The translations under genes were made by a program, and so were the position numbers. Under the pieces are notes generated by a model. That model worked only from the letters and a program-made list of their open reading frames with translations, was not told the DNA's origin and did no database searches. A stretch of DNA of 64,000 nucleotides from Dipodascopsis uninucleata var. uninucleata (lineage: Eukaryota > Ascomycota > Lipomycetes > Lipomycetales > Lipomycetaceae): NCBI GenBank assembly GCA_030568195.1, contig JAJLTO010000002.1:1054001-1118000 (forward strand), given 5' to 3'. Of the stretch, positions 13,681 to 24,222 are shown one piece after another; the first letter of the stretch is position 1; each line of letters begins with the position of its first letter.

Positions 13681-15914
13681 TTAAAGACCATCGTCATCCT
13701 GATCTTGTAGAACAGGCTGACGTTGTCCAGAATGTGACGATGGAGATATAGACGTTCGCTGTGAACTTGATTGTTCTAACTCTGGGGTTGGTGTAAAAGC
13801 GTTGGAGCGATCTGGCGATGAATCAGTGCCTGAAAAACCTTGCTCCACCTGAGTTTCCACTTCTGAAACTGTCGACGTGTTCGGCTGCGGCACAGTTCTT
13901 TGCATGCCGCCTTGTATAATATCTTGTCTAGTAGGTGTTGTAGTACGAGGAACTGAGTTGTGCGGTATGATATCCGGAACCCGAGAAGCAGTCGGCTCTG
14001 GTCCCATATATGCACTTTCGTTCGGAATAACATACTGCACAGTAGCAAGCGTTAACCACACATTCTCACGAATCTGGATCTGCTGCAGTCCATTGGAGAA
14101 CTGCCTTAATGGTAAAATTGCCCAATCAGGTGGGAGTGTGAATCCAGGAGGAAGCGACATAGGCTGCTGCTGTTGATTAAGGGACGGTTCGTACTCACGT
14201 GAAGATTGCGATGCGAACCCCGATGTTTCATGGCTCTGAGTATTAGTTGAAGATAAATTTGGCGAAAGTCGATTAGAAGCATTATTAGGATATGCAAATG
14301 GTATATGTGGTGGTGTATGTGATAATTGATTCGAAAAAAGACGACGTATGTCCTCATTTGATTGTTGTGCATTGCTGTTTGAATTATGCGGCTGAGATGT
14401 TGAGGTAGGGACCGCACTCGTTTGTCTATGAAGATCATTTTGAGGTTCGTCATTGTTTTGATCTGAATCATTTGGAGGATGTGCGCCAGCTTCTGGAACA
14501 GGAGGTGTAGCGGGCTGTACAGTAGCATGTGAAGAACTGTTACTCTCCAATACAGGTCTTCTGCAAGTTGGACATCTCTGCTGACGCTCAAGCCAGCTAC
14601 GCAGACAGCCAAAATGAAGAACATGGCCACAAGGTAACTTCTTAGGACGCATGCGCTCAGGCTGATTCTCTGATTGATCAGCTACGATCATCTCTTCTCG
14701 ACAGATAATACACGTTGTTTCTCTCGAGACCTCCTGAACAGTTGCATCAGGATATCGAGAATTCATCTGAGAAGTAGCCTGTCTATACCTCATAAAGTCC
14801 CGAATTCGTGTCAAGAATGATCTCATGGTAAGATAGACATCACGGATAATGTGCAGAGGCAGCCCATATACAGTGAGGATAAGAAGGAAGAAAGATATGT
14901 AAATTAAAAGCTTAATGAAATCGGTCGCGAGATCAAGATAAAACAAGAACTCACCCTTTCGCTCCCAAGAGTCTAGTTCATTGTTGGAGTATGCGATAAG
15001 CTTCGCCTCTATCAGAGAGAGAAGATATCTACCAGTCATCGACATTGCAGTCGTTGCCAGGATCGCAAACTCAAAAGCAAACATGACCATCATGTTAGGA
15101 CCACGTGAGACAATGTCATCGAGGGCAAATCGAATGAAATAAAAATCTACAAAGTTGAGAATCAATATTGTAGCTGATAGACGAACATGGAAAAGTATAG
15201 GAGATGAAGGCACTGCTTGTTCCATCTGAAATAAGTTTGTTAGTATTTGGTAACGGAAACAGCAGACGATAAAAGATCAATTGAATGCGCTATATAGAAA
15301 ACTCTTAAACTTACATATTCCACACGATCTGCGCAAAGCCAGTGGAAGATTTTTATGAAAAGAAGGGTAGTAAACATAACAAGAAATCTTATGTCGAACT
15401 CATCTCGAAAAATTGTCATAGCCAGACAAGTTTCAGTGACTGCGTACCACGCCTTCTCATATAAATGCTCCATCTCAATGACCCGTAGAGATCCAAACAT
15501 TATAGTCTGAACAAGTTTTCCCAACAGGATCGTCAGGAAAATACCCATGTTCGCCAATATCTGAAGAGACATCGTCAGTAAGTAAAAGAACATATATCAT
15601 ATACATTGTACTTACAATCAGACAAGCATTGCTTTGAGCCAAGTAGACACATGCCGAGTAGAAGTTCGGTCGCTGCTGAAATGACGACAAAATAACTGCG
15701 ACCGCGAGTACAGTACTCGACTAGATTATATAAGACGATATATTAGCCAAGCCCGTTCAATCAGATTCAATATCATCTATGACGTTCCGCATATCATCAT
15801 CACCATAATAGCCAGCTCTACATCAATTACATATATAGCTAAATACACTAGCTTCCCATATCTCTTGTTCCGTCTCCTGCCTATACTTACCGCGCCATAG
15901 ACGGCGAGACGCAT
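13681..15914 (-). CDS. HRD1: HRD1, ER membrane RING-H2 ubiquitin ligase of ERAD
   Basis: Core ligase and channel of ER-associated degradation. Exons on the minus strand: 15914-15891 (MRLAVYGA), 15720-15616, 15560-15315, 15225-13681; total about 639 residues. Introns run 15890-15721, 15615-15561 and 15314-15226; the last has TACTAAC shortly before its acceptor. The membrane domain shows the conserved FQQRPNFYSACVYLAQSN, MEHLYEKAWYAVTETCLAMTIFRDEF, and FHWLCADRVEYMEQ blocks, with about six to eight hydrophobic helices. The RING-H2 lies at about 297-348: CIIC, KLPCGHVLHFGCLRSWL and CPTC. The C-terminal 290 residues are Ser/Gln/Asn/Pro-rich and low in complexity. Start and first exon are set by the Hrd1 N-terminus and a GTAAGT donor. 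Orthology secure; exact splice sites inferred. Confidence 0.95.
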
Positions 15915-16278
15915 TGCGACAACCGACCGACAAACTGTCACGCTCCGAGGTAAGAACTTCCGAGAAGAGGCTCTAATATTTTCCTATTGTATACCAAAGC
16001 TGATGCCTGCACAGCTTCAAAGCTTTAAATCCCCTCGCCGATGCTGTGTACAAGCTTACTTTCAGTATACTGTACATTTCGAATGCTACACGATCTTCAT
16101 CCTATCCACATAAAGAGAGTGCCACTTGTCATTAGCACACATCAATCACTTATGGCACATACGCATCAACGATATGATACGCCGTCTTCTCTGTGGATTA
16201 GGTCTGAACACTAAGCATTTATGTCATCACACTGTCGGTCCCGTGACAACTGGTTAACAGCCGGGTAAAGTATGCTTG
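15915..16278. promoter_or_regulatory. HRD1 upstream region with a CCGGGTAA (Reb1-type) site
   Basis: This 364-base interval separates HRD1 from the candidate gene starting at 16279. CCGGGTAA at 16261-16268 matches the Saccharomyces Reb1 consensus and sits 11 bases before that start codon. Whether the interval is truly a divergent promoter depends on the neighbour being a gene. Confidence 0.35.
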
Positions 16279-17065
16279 ATGACGCATTATGATGGGTTGG
16301 AGCGCGAAGAAACAATGCGAGACATATTTAGGCGACGTCATTTTAAAGACGTCATTCGGGATCTCAAAGATGCTTGTAGTTTCGCGCCGCGTGACGGTAT
16401 CTGGAACAGCCAAGCAGCTCGTTGTCTCGACGAAATAACGGAATATTCGAAAGATAGATATGATTGTGACTATTATAGCTTGGAGTTGACTGTATAGGAA
16501 AGTACCGGATGGTCAGAAGACTGTATAGATAAGTGTACATATGTTATTTTTTTCATTGAACACAGCTGGGTATTAATTACAGTGCAATGCTTAATGTTAT
16601 CTGACTACAACTGTGAAAGTTGCCAAGTAGACTTTATCCGAGATATTGTACGAAACTACTATGCGCAATAATATTTAGTTATTTGTTAAGAGAATATGAC
16701 GAGACCTTGAATGAGCACGAAGAGCTGACTGTTCGACCACTCCTCAAGTTGTGCGATTTCTCTATTCATTTTTAATTCGTTTCATTTACTTGGTCTAATT
16801 TAATTTTACTTGTAAGCGCTCTAACGTATATAAAGCGTCTGCCACGAAAGAAGCATACATAAAAAAAAGTAAGGAAAAAGGCCGGAAAAAGCGACCTCAA
16901 AGGAATACATTTAATGAATCAGAATATGAGAGACCTCTGTCTGCAGCTAAGAAAAGAACAAGAACAAATAGTATGTCAGGTGAGCCTTCAAATACGAGGC
17001 TTTTACCAGAACAGCATAGAACAGTCCGATACAGATTAGCACGCTTCATTATCTATATAATATGA
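16279..17065 (+). CDS. Hypothetical protein, probably two exons, basic C-terminus
   Basis: Not recognised. A first frame from ATG at 16279 runs 72 codons to 16497 and is rich in charged residues with blocks such as FRRRHFKDVIRDLKDAC. A second frame, open from 16799 to 17065, has no upstream ATG and encodes a lysine/arginine-rich stretch around 16840-16970 (for example KSKEKGRKKRPQR) that looks like a nuclear-localisation region. A GTATAG donor at 16492 and a TTGTAAG acceptor ending at 16816 would join them in frame. A stronger GTATGT donor at 16971 suggests a further exon I cannot find. It could equally be a decayed gene. The composition (charged, few low-complexity AT codons) is why I list it. 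Confidence 0.35.
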
Positions 17066-19603
17066 AACTCTAAGCGTTTATGGTTAAATGATGCTGAGTT
17101 AAGTAAACGGCTAAGAAGGCGGACAAACTTAAGTTTGTGTGTCCATTCTTAATGCCACACAGCATAAGGTCACTTACACTGCCGTGCTGTAAGTTGGTAC
17201 TGCGGAATTTTTCACCACCGGTATAGCGCCTTCCAAGGCACAGCTACTACGGCCCTTCATTGTTCTACTAACACTATACTATACTAGCTTGTTGAGCTGA
17301 CGCGTACATATCCACGAAAACAGCCTTATGTCACATGACCGTGCCCTGCACGACAAGTGTCACCTGGACTGCTCTTACTGGAAGAGGAGTCTGTTTTGAC
17401 CAAGCGGATGTTGCGCGCAGTGCGGCGGAATCTTTCCGCTACAAGCGGACATGTTTCGGAGACGCCAGATTACAGATTAGATGAGGTCGCAATATGTCAA
17501 ATTTCACTAAATAAGCCTGTCAAATGGAGCCATGTCAGCGTAGCCTTATTAGTAGGGTAGGAATTCTAACACTGGCCTAGCTGTCAGGAGATTTGGCTGG
17601 GCAACTGTCATCTGTCATGGCAATAGTGTGCTGCCGTACACGGCCCTGCGTGAAGGGCAAACTCTTTGTGTTCCAGATAGTTTAAAAAAGGCCCGATTTC
17701 CGTCTTCTAGAATCCTGTTGTCGTGTTCCATGGGTGCCAAAAGAAGGGGACTCACAACCGAACATAGACTAGCGTCTTGGGATACGACACATTTTGACTA
17801 GCACCAAAAGGTAAAAAGTTTTAAGGCTGGGCTCTGGTGCCGTCAATGGCTCTGGTGGCTGTGCGGCACAGGGAAGGCACGAGTATGAATGGTTGACAAC
17901 GGAGAAAAAAACTAATCTCCAGCTGGTATCTCCAGTATTACATCTAGAACACAGCTACACAGGGCGCCGTTGGAAAATGATCCTTGACGCCATGGTGTCT
18001 CAGGATCATGCATCATTGCGCTTTTCCAACTCAGAATGTGCTGAACAATCGGAAGAGACACTGAAGCTGGGCTGTGTTCATCGTTATCTAGCTGCATCAC
18101 AGGTCCTCCCTGCGCTATCTGCTGACTGCCGTGTGAGAACGACGGCTCGTCTATCAGCATCAGTGACTCTTACTTGGCAAGTAGTTTAGCTGCAGGACCC
18201 TGTGAATGCTACGCCCAGCCGCGAACCGATGAGCTCGTAGCTGTCGATAGCAATACATTCCAAGTGTTATATTTGACTTAAGTTTTATGGTAGCGAGGAT
18301 GCTGCCGAGTACTCACCAGTGCAAACTAGCGACAGGGCCGCTGAGTCCGTGCCATGCAGAGTCCACGGCAACAGGTATCACTTGCCTACAAGTAATTATC
18401 GCGCCCCATGCGACAGTACTATTCCCAGACGTATTTGAGATTTGTGCACTTGTGGCACTGCGGACTTAATACCACTTATTCGCTTAACCACGGCTCAAGA
18501 GTGGCTTCTGGCTCCCATGACATAGGATGGTTTGCCGCATCTAGAGTACCGCCAAATAGTAGTAATTCTCAGTGACGTGGAAAGTAATGTTTAAGTGGGA
18601 ATTCTTTTCTTTCTTTTGTTTGATTTTTAGGTTTTAATTTTCTTTGTTTTCTTTCGGGGCAACAAGAAGGACCTTCCCGCATAATTGCTTCTCCGAGAAT
18701 TAAGGTTTATTTAATGTTTAATTTACATTAGCGTATTTATAGTGCAATGTAATAAACGAAAGAAAAGCTAGTAAAAAGTATGGCGGAAGATGAGAAGTAC
18801 AGCTGTGTACATGATCGCTAGAATCAGACGAATCAGACTTGACCACCCCAGTTCTAGTACATAAAACCTTGTATTAGTTTAAAAATTAGCAGAGGTTATT
18901 TGGTTATACGCGCTCCTGCGCAAAAAAAAATGCATTAATGACCATGTTGTGCATGGTAGTCCAATCCACATATATACATACCATCAAGTCCTTCCATGTA
19001 TGGGTTTCAGCATCATATGCCGGACTGCGCAACGAAGGCTAACATATTATCCTTCTCCAGTTCCAATACTTTCTTAAATATAGTAGTTTATATAGCTCTG
19101 AGAGCCTCCTCTTTCGCAATACCTATGTGGATTAGGTTCAGTCAGCAGCTGTAACAAGGTAGTCAGTTTAACTAACGCAGCTAGTGTAACGTCAAGAAAC
19201 TACGAACAACGCATATACAGAAGATTCTGCAGCTTAGAGAGAATAAACAATAGCAATAGACTATATAGCTGACTTCGATTACTTATTATAATATTGTTTG
19301 GAAAACGATCCTCCTATAGTGAGCGCAATTGAAATCCTGAGTGCACAAAGCGTTCACTCCTACAAATCTGTATAAGAGCAATTCATGGGCCTGGGTCTAG
19401 AGAGTCCCAACGCGACTTATCGAGCCCAGAATCGGATATGATAGTTGTGCTGACTACTGTTGATGTTATTAAGACGATATTCTTCAGTTGAGATTAGCAT
19501 CAAGGAAATACGTTTGTTTTGGCGAATTTTCCTAGGTTAAGCACCTGCACTACAGTACCACTTACATCTACAACACCTTTTTTCAATAACACAGATCTAT
19601 TAA
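17066..19603. other. Gene-poor interval with a GC-richer core
   Basis: No gene recognised. The part from about 17.1 to 18.5 kb reads visibly richer in G and C than the AT-rich intergenic DNA on both sides, and holds frames up to 98 codons (17893-18189) without any recognisable domain. The last kilobase is likely promoter and leader of the zinc-finger gene at 19604. No terminal repeats, target-site duplications or mobile-element domains were seen. Confidence 0.4.
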
Positions 19604-21232
19604 ATGATTATACTTGAAAACAGTATCCAAATCCAATCGCATCTTCCGCCAGAAATCGGCATTACTCCATTAGTAGTTGGTGACGGATTTCTAACTACCT
19701 ATTTGCGAGATATGGACCCAGGTGATCAGTACCATGGTGACAGCAACAACACTGAGAATGAAAAGCTCGCAGCAGATCATGCAGAAGCACTTCTGGGGCA
19801 ATTATATGCGAATAACAATTCTCATATAGAAGCTAGCTATGTCCCACTAGAAAACTTCAGCCCGTGGTATGGATATGCACCCCATGGCCATAACTTTAAT
19901 GTCGCGCCTAACATGGATATGAACAGGCCCTCTTCTGAAACAACTCCTATCTCGTTATCTACAGCCGCTTCACCTGTTCTTCCGTCATTTTCTAACGAGA
20001 TTCCTGGCACATATACTCTTCTACAGCAACAGAGATCGGAGAATGTACCACAGAACCTCGACGCACATACGCAGACTTCACCGTCTATACCAGTAGAACA
20101 CCCAATTTCGCGTGTTGCCTCCCAGCTCTCGAAGTATCCTTTTAACGAAAGTGCCAAAACTTCAACTCCAGCATCTACTGGACAACAGAATGAGTATCAT
20201 GCAGATAGCCACTATAATGGAAGTGACGCTTCGGATATTAGCAAGTCGCAAGATTCTGCGCAATGGAAACTCAAACAAAATCAAAAAGACCAACCAACAC
20301 ACAGACAGAAGAGGTTGAAAAACATGCCTAACAATACAGATTGCTTTCCGATAGAAAGCAGCCCTCTGCTTCCCGCTGTACCTTCGGACGTACAAGAATT
20401 CAACTCATATGTTCAACATCAAAATGTGGCTGTTAGTGTTCCAATAATGCCTTCAAATTTACAACATTCATCGCATTTCAATTCCGGGCTCACAAAAAGA
20501 GGTCATTCAGAAGTAACTGAAATGGTCTCTCCATCTCTAGCATCAAATAGTAATTCCGCGCGAACAGGAATTACCTCTCAGTATAATACACAGCAACCAA
20601 TTACTACGTTAGGACACAGAGCAAACTCAGTGAGCGTAGCAAGAGAATTTGTCCTTCGTGCTGAAGATGGTAAACATGAATGCCAAGTCTGTAAAAAGCG
20701 ATTCAAGAAATTAGAGGATCATATGTGGACGCATTTATCTCAACCAAAACCTCATAGATGCCGGGCAGGTTTTACTCCTGGCGGACAGCCATCGTGTCCG
20801 TATGTCACTATAGGATTTGCTAGACCAGCAGACCGCAATAGGCACGAATTGAAGCATTTTACTGGCCGATTTGTCTGTCCATTTGGTATCGAGAGCTGTA
20901 GCTACGGTGGTGAGCGTTTCGGCAGACTAGACACTTTCAAACGTCATTTGAAGACAGTCCATGGCGCTGGAGTATCAGAATCTTCGAGATCGAATTCACC
21001 ATATCCAGAATCACCACAGAGTCAGTCAACGCAAAGTGAACCTCAGCGGCGAAAGAGACGTACAAGGTCGAAGGTTGCAAAGAATGCAGACACTAAACTA
21101 ACTTGTGAGAACTGTTCTCGTGTTTACGATGGAGTTGATGCATTTACAAGTCATCTGAATGAATGCACTTATTCACTGATGCATCCGAATGAGACTAACC
21201 ACGCAGAACTCGAGATAGATGAATCAGATTAG
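19604..21232 (+). CDS. C2H2-type zinc-finger protein, probable transcription factor
   Basis: A 542-residue single-exon protein. Residues 1-350 are Ser/Asn/Gln/Pro-rich without a fold I recognise, as is usual for fungal activation regions. The C-terminal 190 residues hold spaced Cys/His clusters: CQVCKKRFKKLEDHMWTH (C-x2-C-x9-H-x3-H, shortened), then a cysteine pair followed by RHELKH, then CPFGIESC with RHLKTVH, and a last CENC...HLNEC of C2HC type. Fingers 2 and 3 have unusually wide Cys-Cys spacing, unlike classic Kruppel fingers. A basic RRKRRTRSK run lies between fingers 3 and 4 and could be a nuclear-localisation signal. A stop codon immediately precedes the ATG, so there is no unspliced extension; the Met at 19712 is an alternative start. 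No specific orthologue assigned. Confidence 0.75.
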   Translation: MIILENSIQIQSHLPPEIGITPLVVGDGFLTTYLRDMDPGDQYHGDSNNTENEKLAADHAEALLGQLYANNNSHIEASYVPLENFSPWYGYAPHGHNFNVAPNMDMNRPSSETTPISLSTAASPVLPSFSNEIPGTYTLLQQQRSENVPQNLDAHTQTSPSIPVEHPISRVASQLSKYPFNESAKTSTPASTGQQNEYHADSHYNGSDASDISKSQDSAQWKLKQNQKDQPTHRQKRLKNMPNNTDCFPIESSPLLPAVPSDVQEFNSYVQHQNVAVSVPIMPSNLQHSSHFNSGLTKRGHSEVTEMVSPSLASNSNSARTGITSQYNTQQPITTLGHRANSVSVAREFVLRAEDGKHECQVCKKRFKKLEDHMWTHLSQPKPHRCRAGFTPGGQPSCPYVTIGFARPADRNRHELKHFTGRFVCPFGIESCSYGGERFGRLDTFKRHLKTVHGAGVSESSRSNSPYPESPQSQSTQSEPQRRKRRTRSKVAKNADTKLTCENCSRVYDGVDAFTSHLNECTYSLMHPNETNHAELEIDESD

Positions 21233-21864
21233 TATTTCATTAAGAGCTGTTGAAAAATAATGGTGTAGTGCTCAAGAGTAAAAATGAAGCTGCCAATGTT
21301 ACTACTCTTATTGTAATCAATTCAATTTTTTGCTAATTGTTACCATTTTCTTCTCACAAACTAGGCAGCGGCATTCAGTGATGATTCATATGTGAATGAT
21401 CTGATTCTTTGCTTGTAATTTCTCTCTTATACGATTGTTCGTTATGTATATAAATAATGGTATTATGTTTTGAGGTGGTTATTATACTTTCAATTGAAGA
21501 GTTTTGGCGCATGAAATGCATTGAGTATACAGGCTTGAGTTTTTTTTCGTTATATCTTTAGAAATAAAATTTGCTTGTATTATATGCTAAATGCTGATGC
21601 TTGTTTTCCTTTTAAGTTGATCGTGTTGTAGTAGAGGTTCTGAGGTTTGTGAAGTGACGCACCTTTTAAGTCCTTTGTTTGTAGTGTGTTTCGCGAAAAT
21701 CTTTTTTCTAATAGATTTCCTAATCCATCACACAAGACCCTTAAATAGTTATACTATCTGTCATGACAAGTGGATTAAAATATGTAGCATTTAATTAAAA
21801 GAGATCACTTCCGTTAAAAGAGAGCATCTGAGCACTGAGCGGTCACAACCATGTTAAAATAGTG
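21233..21864. other. Intergenic after the zinc-finger gene
   Basis: AT-rich, T-tract-containing 3' region and short promoter of the next gene. Nothing else seen. Confidence 0.6.
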
Positions 21865-22418
21865 ATGCCGTTAAATAGAACAAATAAGCGATCTATTGAG
21901 AGTCTTCTTGATGGAATTGCTTCCGATTCCGAAAAGCTAAACAATGATTCGAGAAGTGAGCAATCATCAGAAAGATACCGGACAACTCGAAGAGAAGAGG
22001 CCAGTAGGAATAAAGGTCGTATCAACCCGGTATATCTCAGAATGCTGGGCTCAAAAATGGTAACATTAATGAATTATAAAGGATTACGATCTAATTTTAG
22101 TTACAGTATTGTGTCTAACGCGAAGAGTCTGTTCTCATCTTAGAAATACATACCTCCATTCCTGTTACTTGGCTTGGTAAGTGGCATTATTGGTCGAACA
22201 ATATTTCAAATTTGTTAGATATGTATCGCTGACTTAAGAGAGATAAATAGTCAGTAGGCGCCTTTGCTCTGAAGCTCACAGATGACGGTGATGGACGAGC
22301 AAGCAAGTCTTTGCAAAAATCCGGTCTTCCTGATGAGAAGAGTTCTGAATTTGATGACTTTTTCACTCCTGAACAAAAGCAACGGTTTACAGAACTAGGT
22401 ATTATGCTTGCAAAATAA
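21865..22418 (+). CDS. Small single-pass membrane protein of unknown function, three exons
   Basis: Not recognised. Exons 21865-22059, 22144-22176 and 22251-22418 join without a break to give 131 residues. Intron 1 has GTAACA, a TCTAAC branch site and TTAG; intron 2 has GTAAGT, CTGAC and ATAG. Residues 1-65 are polar and highly charged with a basic run RTTRREEASRNKGR. The 33-nt middle exon encodes KYIPPFLLLGL, and exon 3 continues SVGAFALKLTDD, so one predicted membrane helix at about 66-83 is built across the splice junction. The tail is acidic and ends EFDDFFTPEQKQRFTELGIMLAK. The size, charge pattern and single helix recall small mitochondrial inner-membrane assembly factors, but this is analogy only. 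It is convergent with the mitochondrial carrier gene. Confidence 0.65.
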
Positions 22419-22868
22419 TATAATTACTATTTTCAAGCCCCAATCGATTCTCGGCGGAAATCAAATTTTTATAAGAGGTTCTACATGTAATATATGCACA
22501 TACGAAAAAATAAGGTAATGCATGACGTAATAGGAATGATCAATACATTGAACTTGAACTAGATTGTTCAAATATTATGGACAATAGGCGTCTATGCAAA
22601 AATGTTTCGAAATACAAGAAACTGTCAAAATATAAAATTGCCAAATACAACATAGGTTCGAATGCAACAAATCAACTTGACGCCGTCTAACATATCCTTG
22701 ATGGATTTCGTGGCCGGTGAGAGAAATTGTGAAATTAAAAGATAAAAGATAAATCCAACATGAAATAACAGACACGATACAAAAAGAGGAATAGTGAAGA
22801 AATCAAAATAAACGTTATCAAATGTAAACTGACGAAAAGTAACATGCTCAAATATTTCATAGCGTTCG
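22419..22868. other. Intergenic between convergent genes
   Basis: AT-rich 3' sequence of two convergent genes. A minus-strand frame here has a hydrophobic look but no ATG context or family signature, and I treat it as chance. Confidence 0.5.
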
Positions 22869-24222
22869 TTAATGCTCCGTATAATTCCGTTTGATCGTTT
22901 TAAGCCCATCAACTACCATCTCATAAGTTATTAACGTGACAGCGCTGCCTGGGACTGTTCTAACCATGTTTGTGCCTAGACCAGTATAAAATACTCGCCA
23001 TCCTTCGTCTCTTAAAAGTACTTTGAAAGTTTCAATGATACCACGGGATCGCGCACCAGGATCATTTGGTAGCCCACGCTGGATCTGCATTCGTGTTCTG
23101 ATAACCTCGTGCGGATAAGTGGCTATCGACGCACACATCTTTGAAAGAGATGATGCTACTATAATGCCTAATACTTTTCCTGATTCAGATCCTGTAGGAA
23201 TAAAAAGGTTTTTAAACTCTTCATATAGAGGAAACTGAACTGCAACGTGTGTGAGACCGAGAAGTGCGGGTCCTAATCCTGCATAGAATGATATGATGCC
23301 TTCTTTTTTGTACATTGTTCTGAATGCATCAATCGTGCCTTTATAGTGCCACGATGTATTACTATTCTGCGTCTATATTGATTAGAAAGAGTCAGTAATC
23401 CGTCAACATATGACATAGCTGTAGCCATTCAGACCAAGCACGTAAGGAAATTATTATTACCATCAGCCTCGTCTTAACTACCCATATAGGGTTCGTTACT
23501 GTAGTAGAACAGCCACCAGCTATTAGAGCAGACACAATATGCGTCCCAAATGGATGACTTTCCAAACCTATAGATTCTAATGTTAGCTTCTAAATACCCA
23601 ACAGAGATACTGTACGTCTTCAACTCGAAAATCTAATATCAGAATTGGATAACTGCTAATCACAAGAATTCATTGTAATTCTAGAGCTTTGGTTTTGTTT
23701 ATCATCATGTAATGCATACATCAATATTTCCGTCACTTTGCACGAGACACCACTGCAAATCACCACGGCACACTCAAGAAAAGAAAATCTGAAAAATAGC
23801 TTACCTGTCATCGATGAAAAATTTGTTTTACATCTCTCATACACAGAAAAATAGACCATCCAAGTAGGAAGATATCCAAATGTTATAGGAACTACTCCCC
23901 GATAGAACCCTTTAACACCTTCTGTGCGCCAGATCGTTTTCACTGTACCCAGAAGTCCATCGTAATATTTATCATGAAGTATTCCTAACTTAGTTAATCC
24001 ACCCTGGGCTTGTAGCTTTGTCTTCACTACATCCAGTGGACACACAGCTAGACCAGAAATCACGCCAGCTGTTGCACCAGCTGTTGCATAGACAGAGGAA
24101 TCGCTCATTCTCGAAACTAGAGTGTCCCATCCGACCGTAGCACCAGTGAATTCAGTAGCATCAACCAATCGTGACGGTCTTACTGCCCCCTTTTCAGACG
24201 ACGATTCTGCTCGGTCAGTCAT
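22869..24222 (-). CDS. YIA6: Mitochondrial carrier, YIA6/YEA6 (NAD+ transporter) type
   Basis: Mitochondrial carrier family protein, 342 residues, likely importing NAD+ across the inner membrane. Minus-strand exons: 24222-23805, 23567-23461, 23372-22869. Three carrier repeats are visible with signatures CPLDVVKTKLQAQG, NPIWVVKTRLMTQ and YPHEVIRTRMQIQ. The blocks GFYRGVVPITFGYLPTWMVYFSVYE, FYAGLGPALLGLTHVAVQFPLYEE and GLGTNMVRTVPGSAVTLITYE match the NAD/pyrimidine-nucleotide carrier branch. The polar, extended N-terminus before repeat 1 also fits Yia6. Intron 1 can end at CTATAG (23568) or 9 bases further upstream at ATTAG; both keep frame and differ by three residues; branch-site distance favours the first. 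A Rim2-type pyrimidine carrier is the main alternative. Confidence 0.85.

Noticed and set aside
22575-22912. Minus-strand 95-codon hydrophobic frame overlapping the carrier 3' end
   Set aside because: It overlaps the conserved C-terminus of the carrier in another frame and has no family signature.
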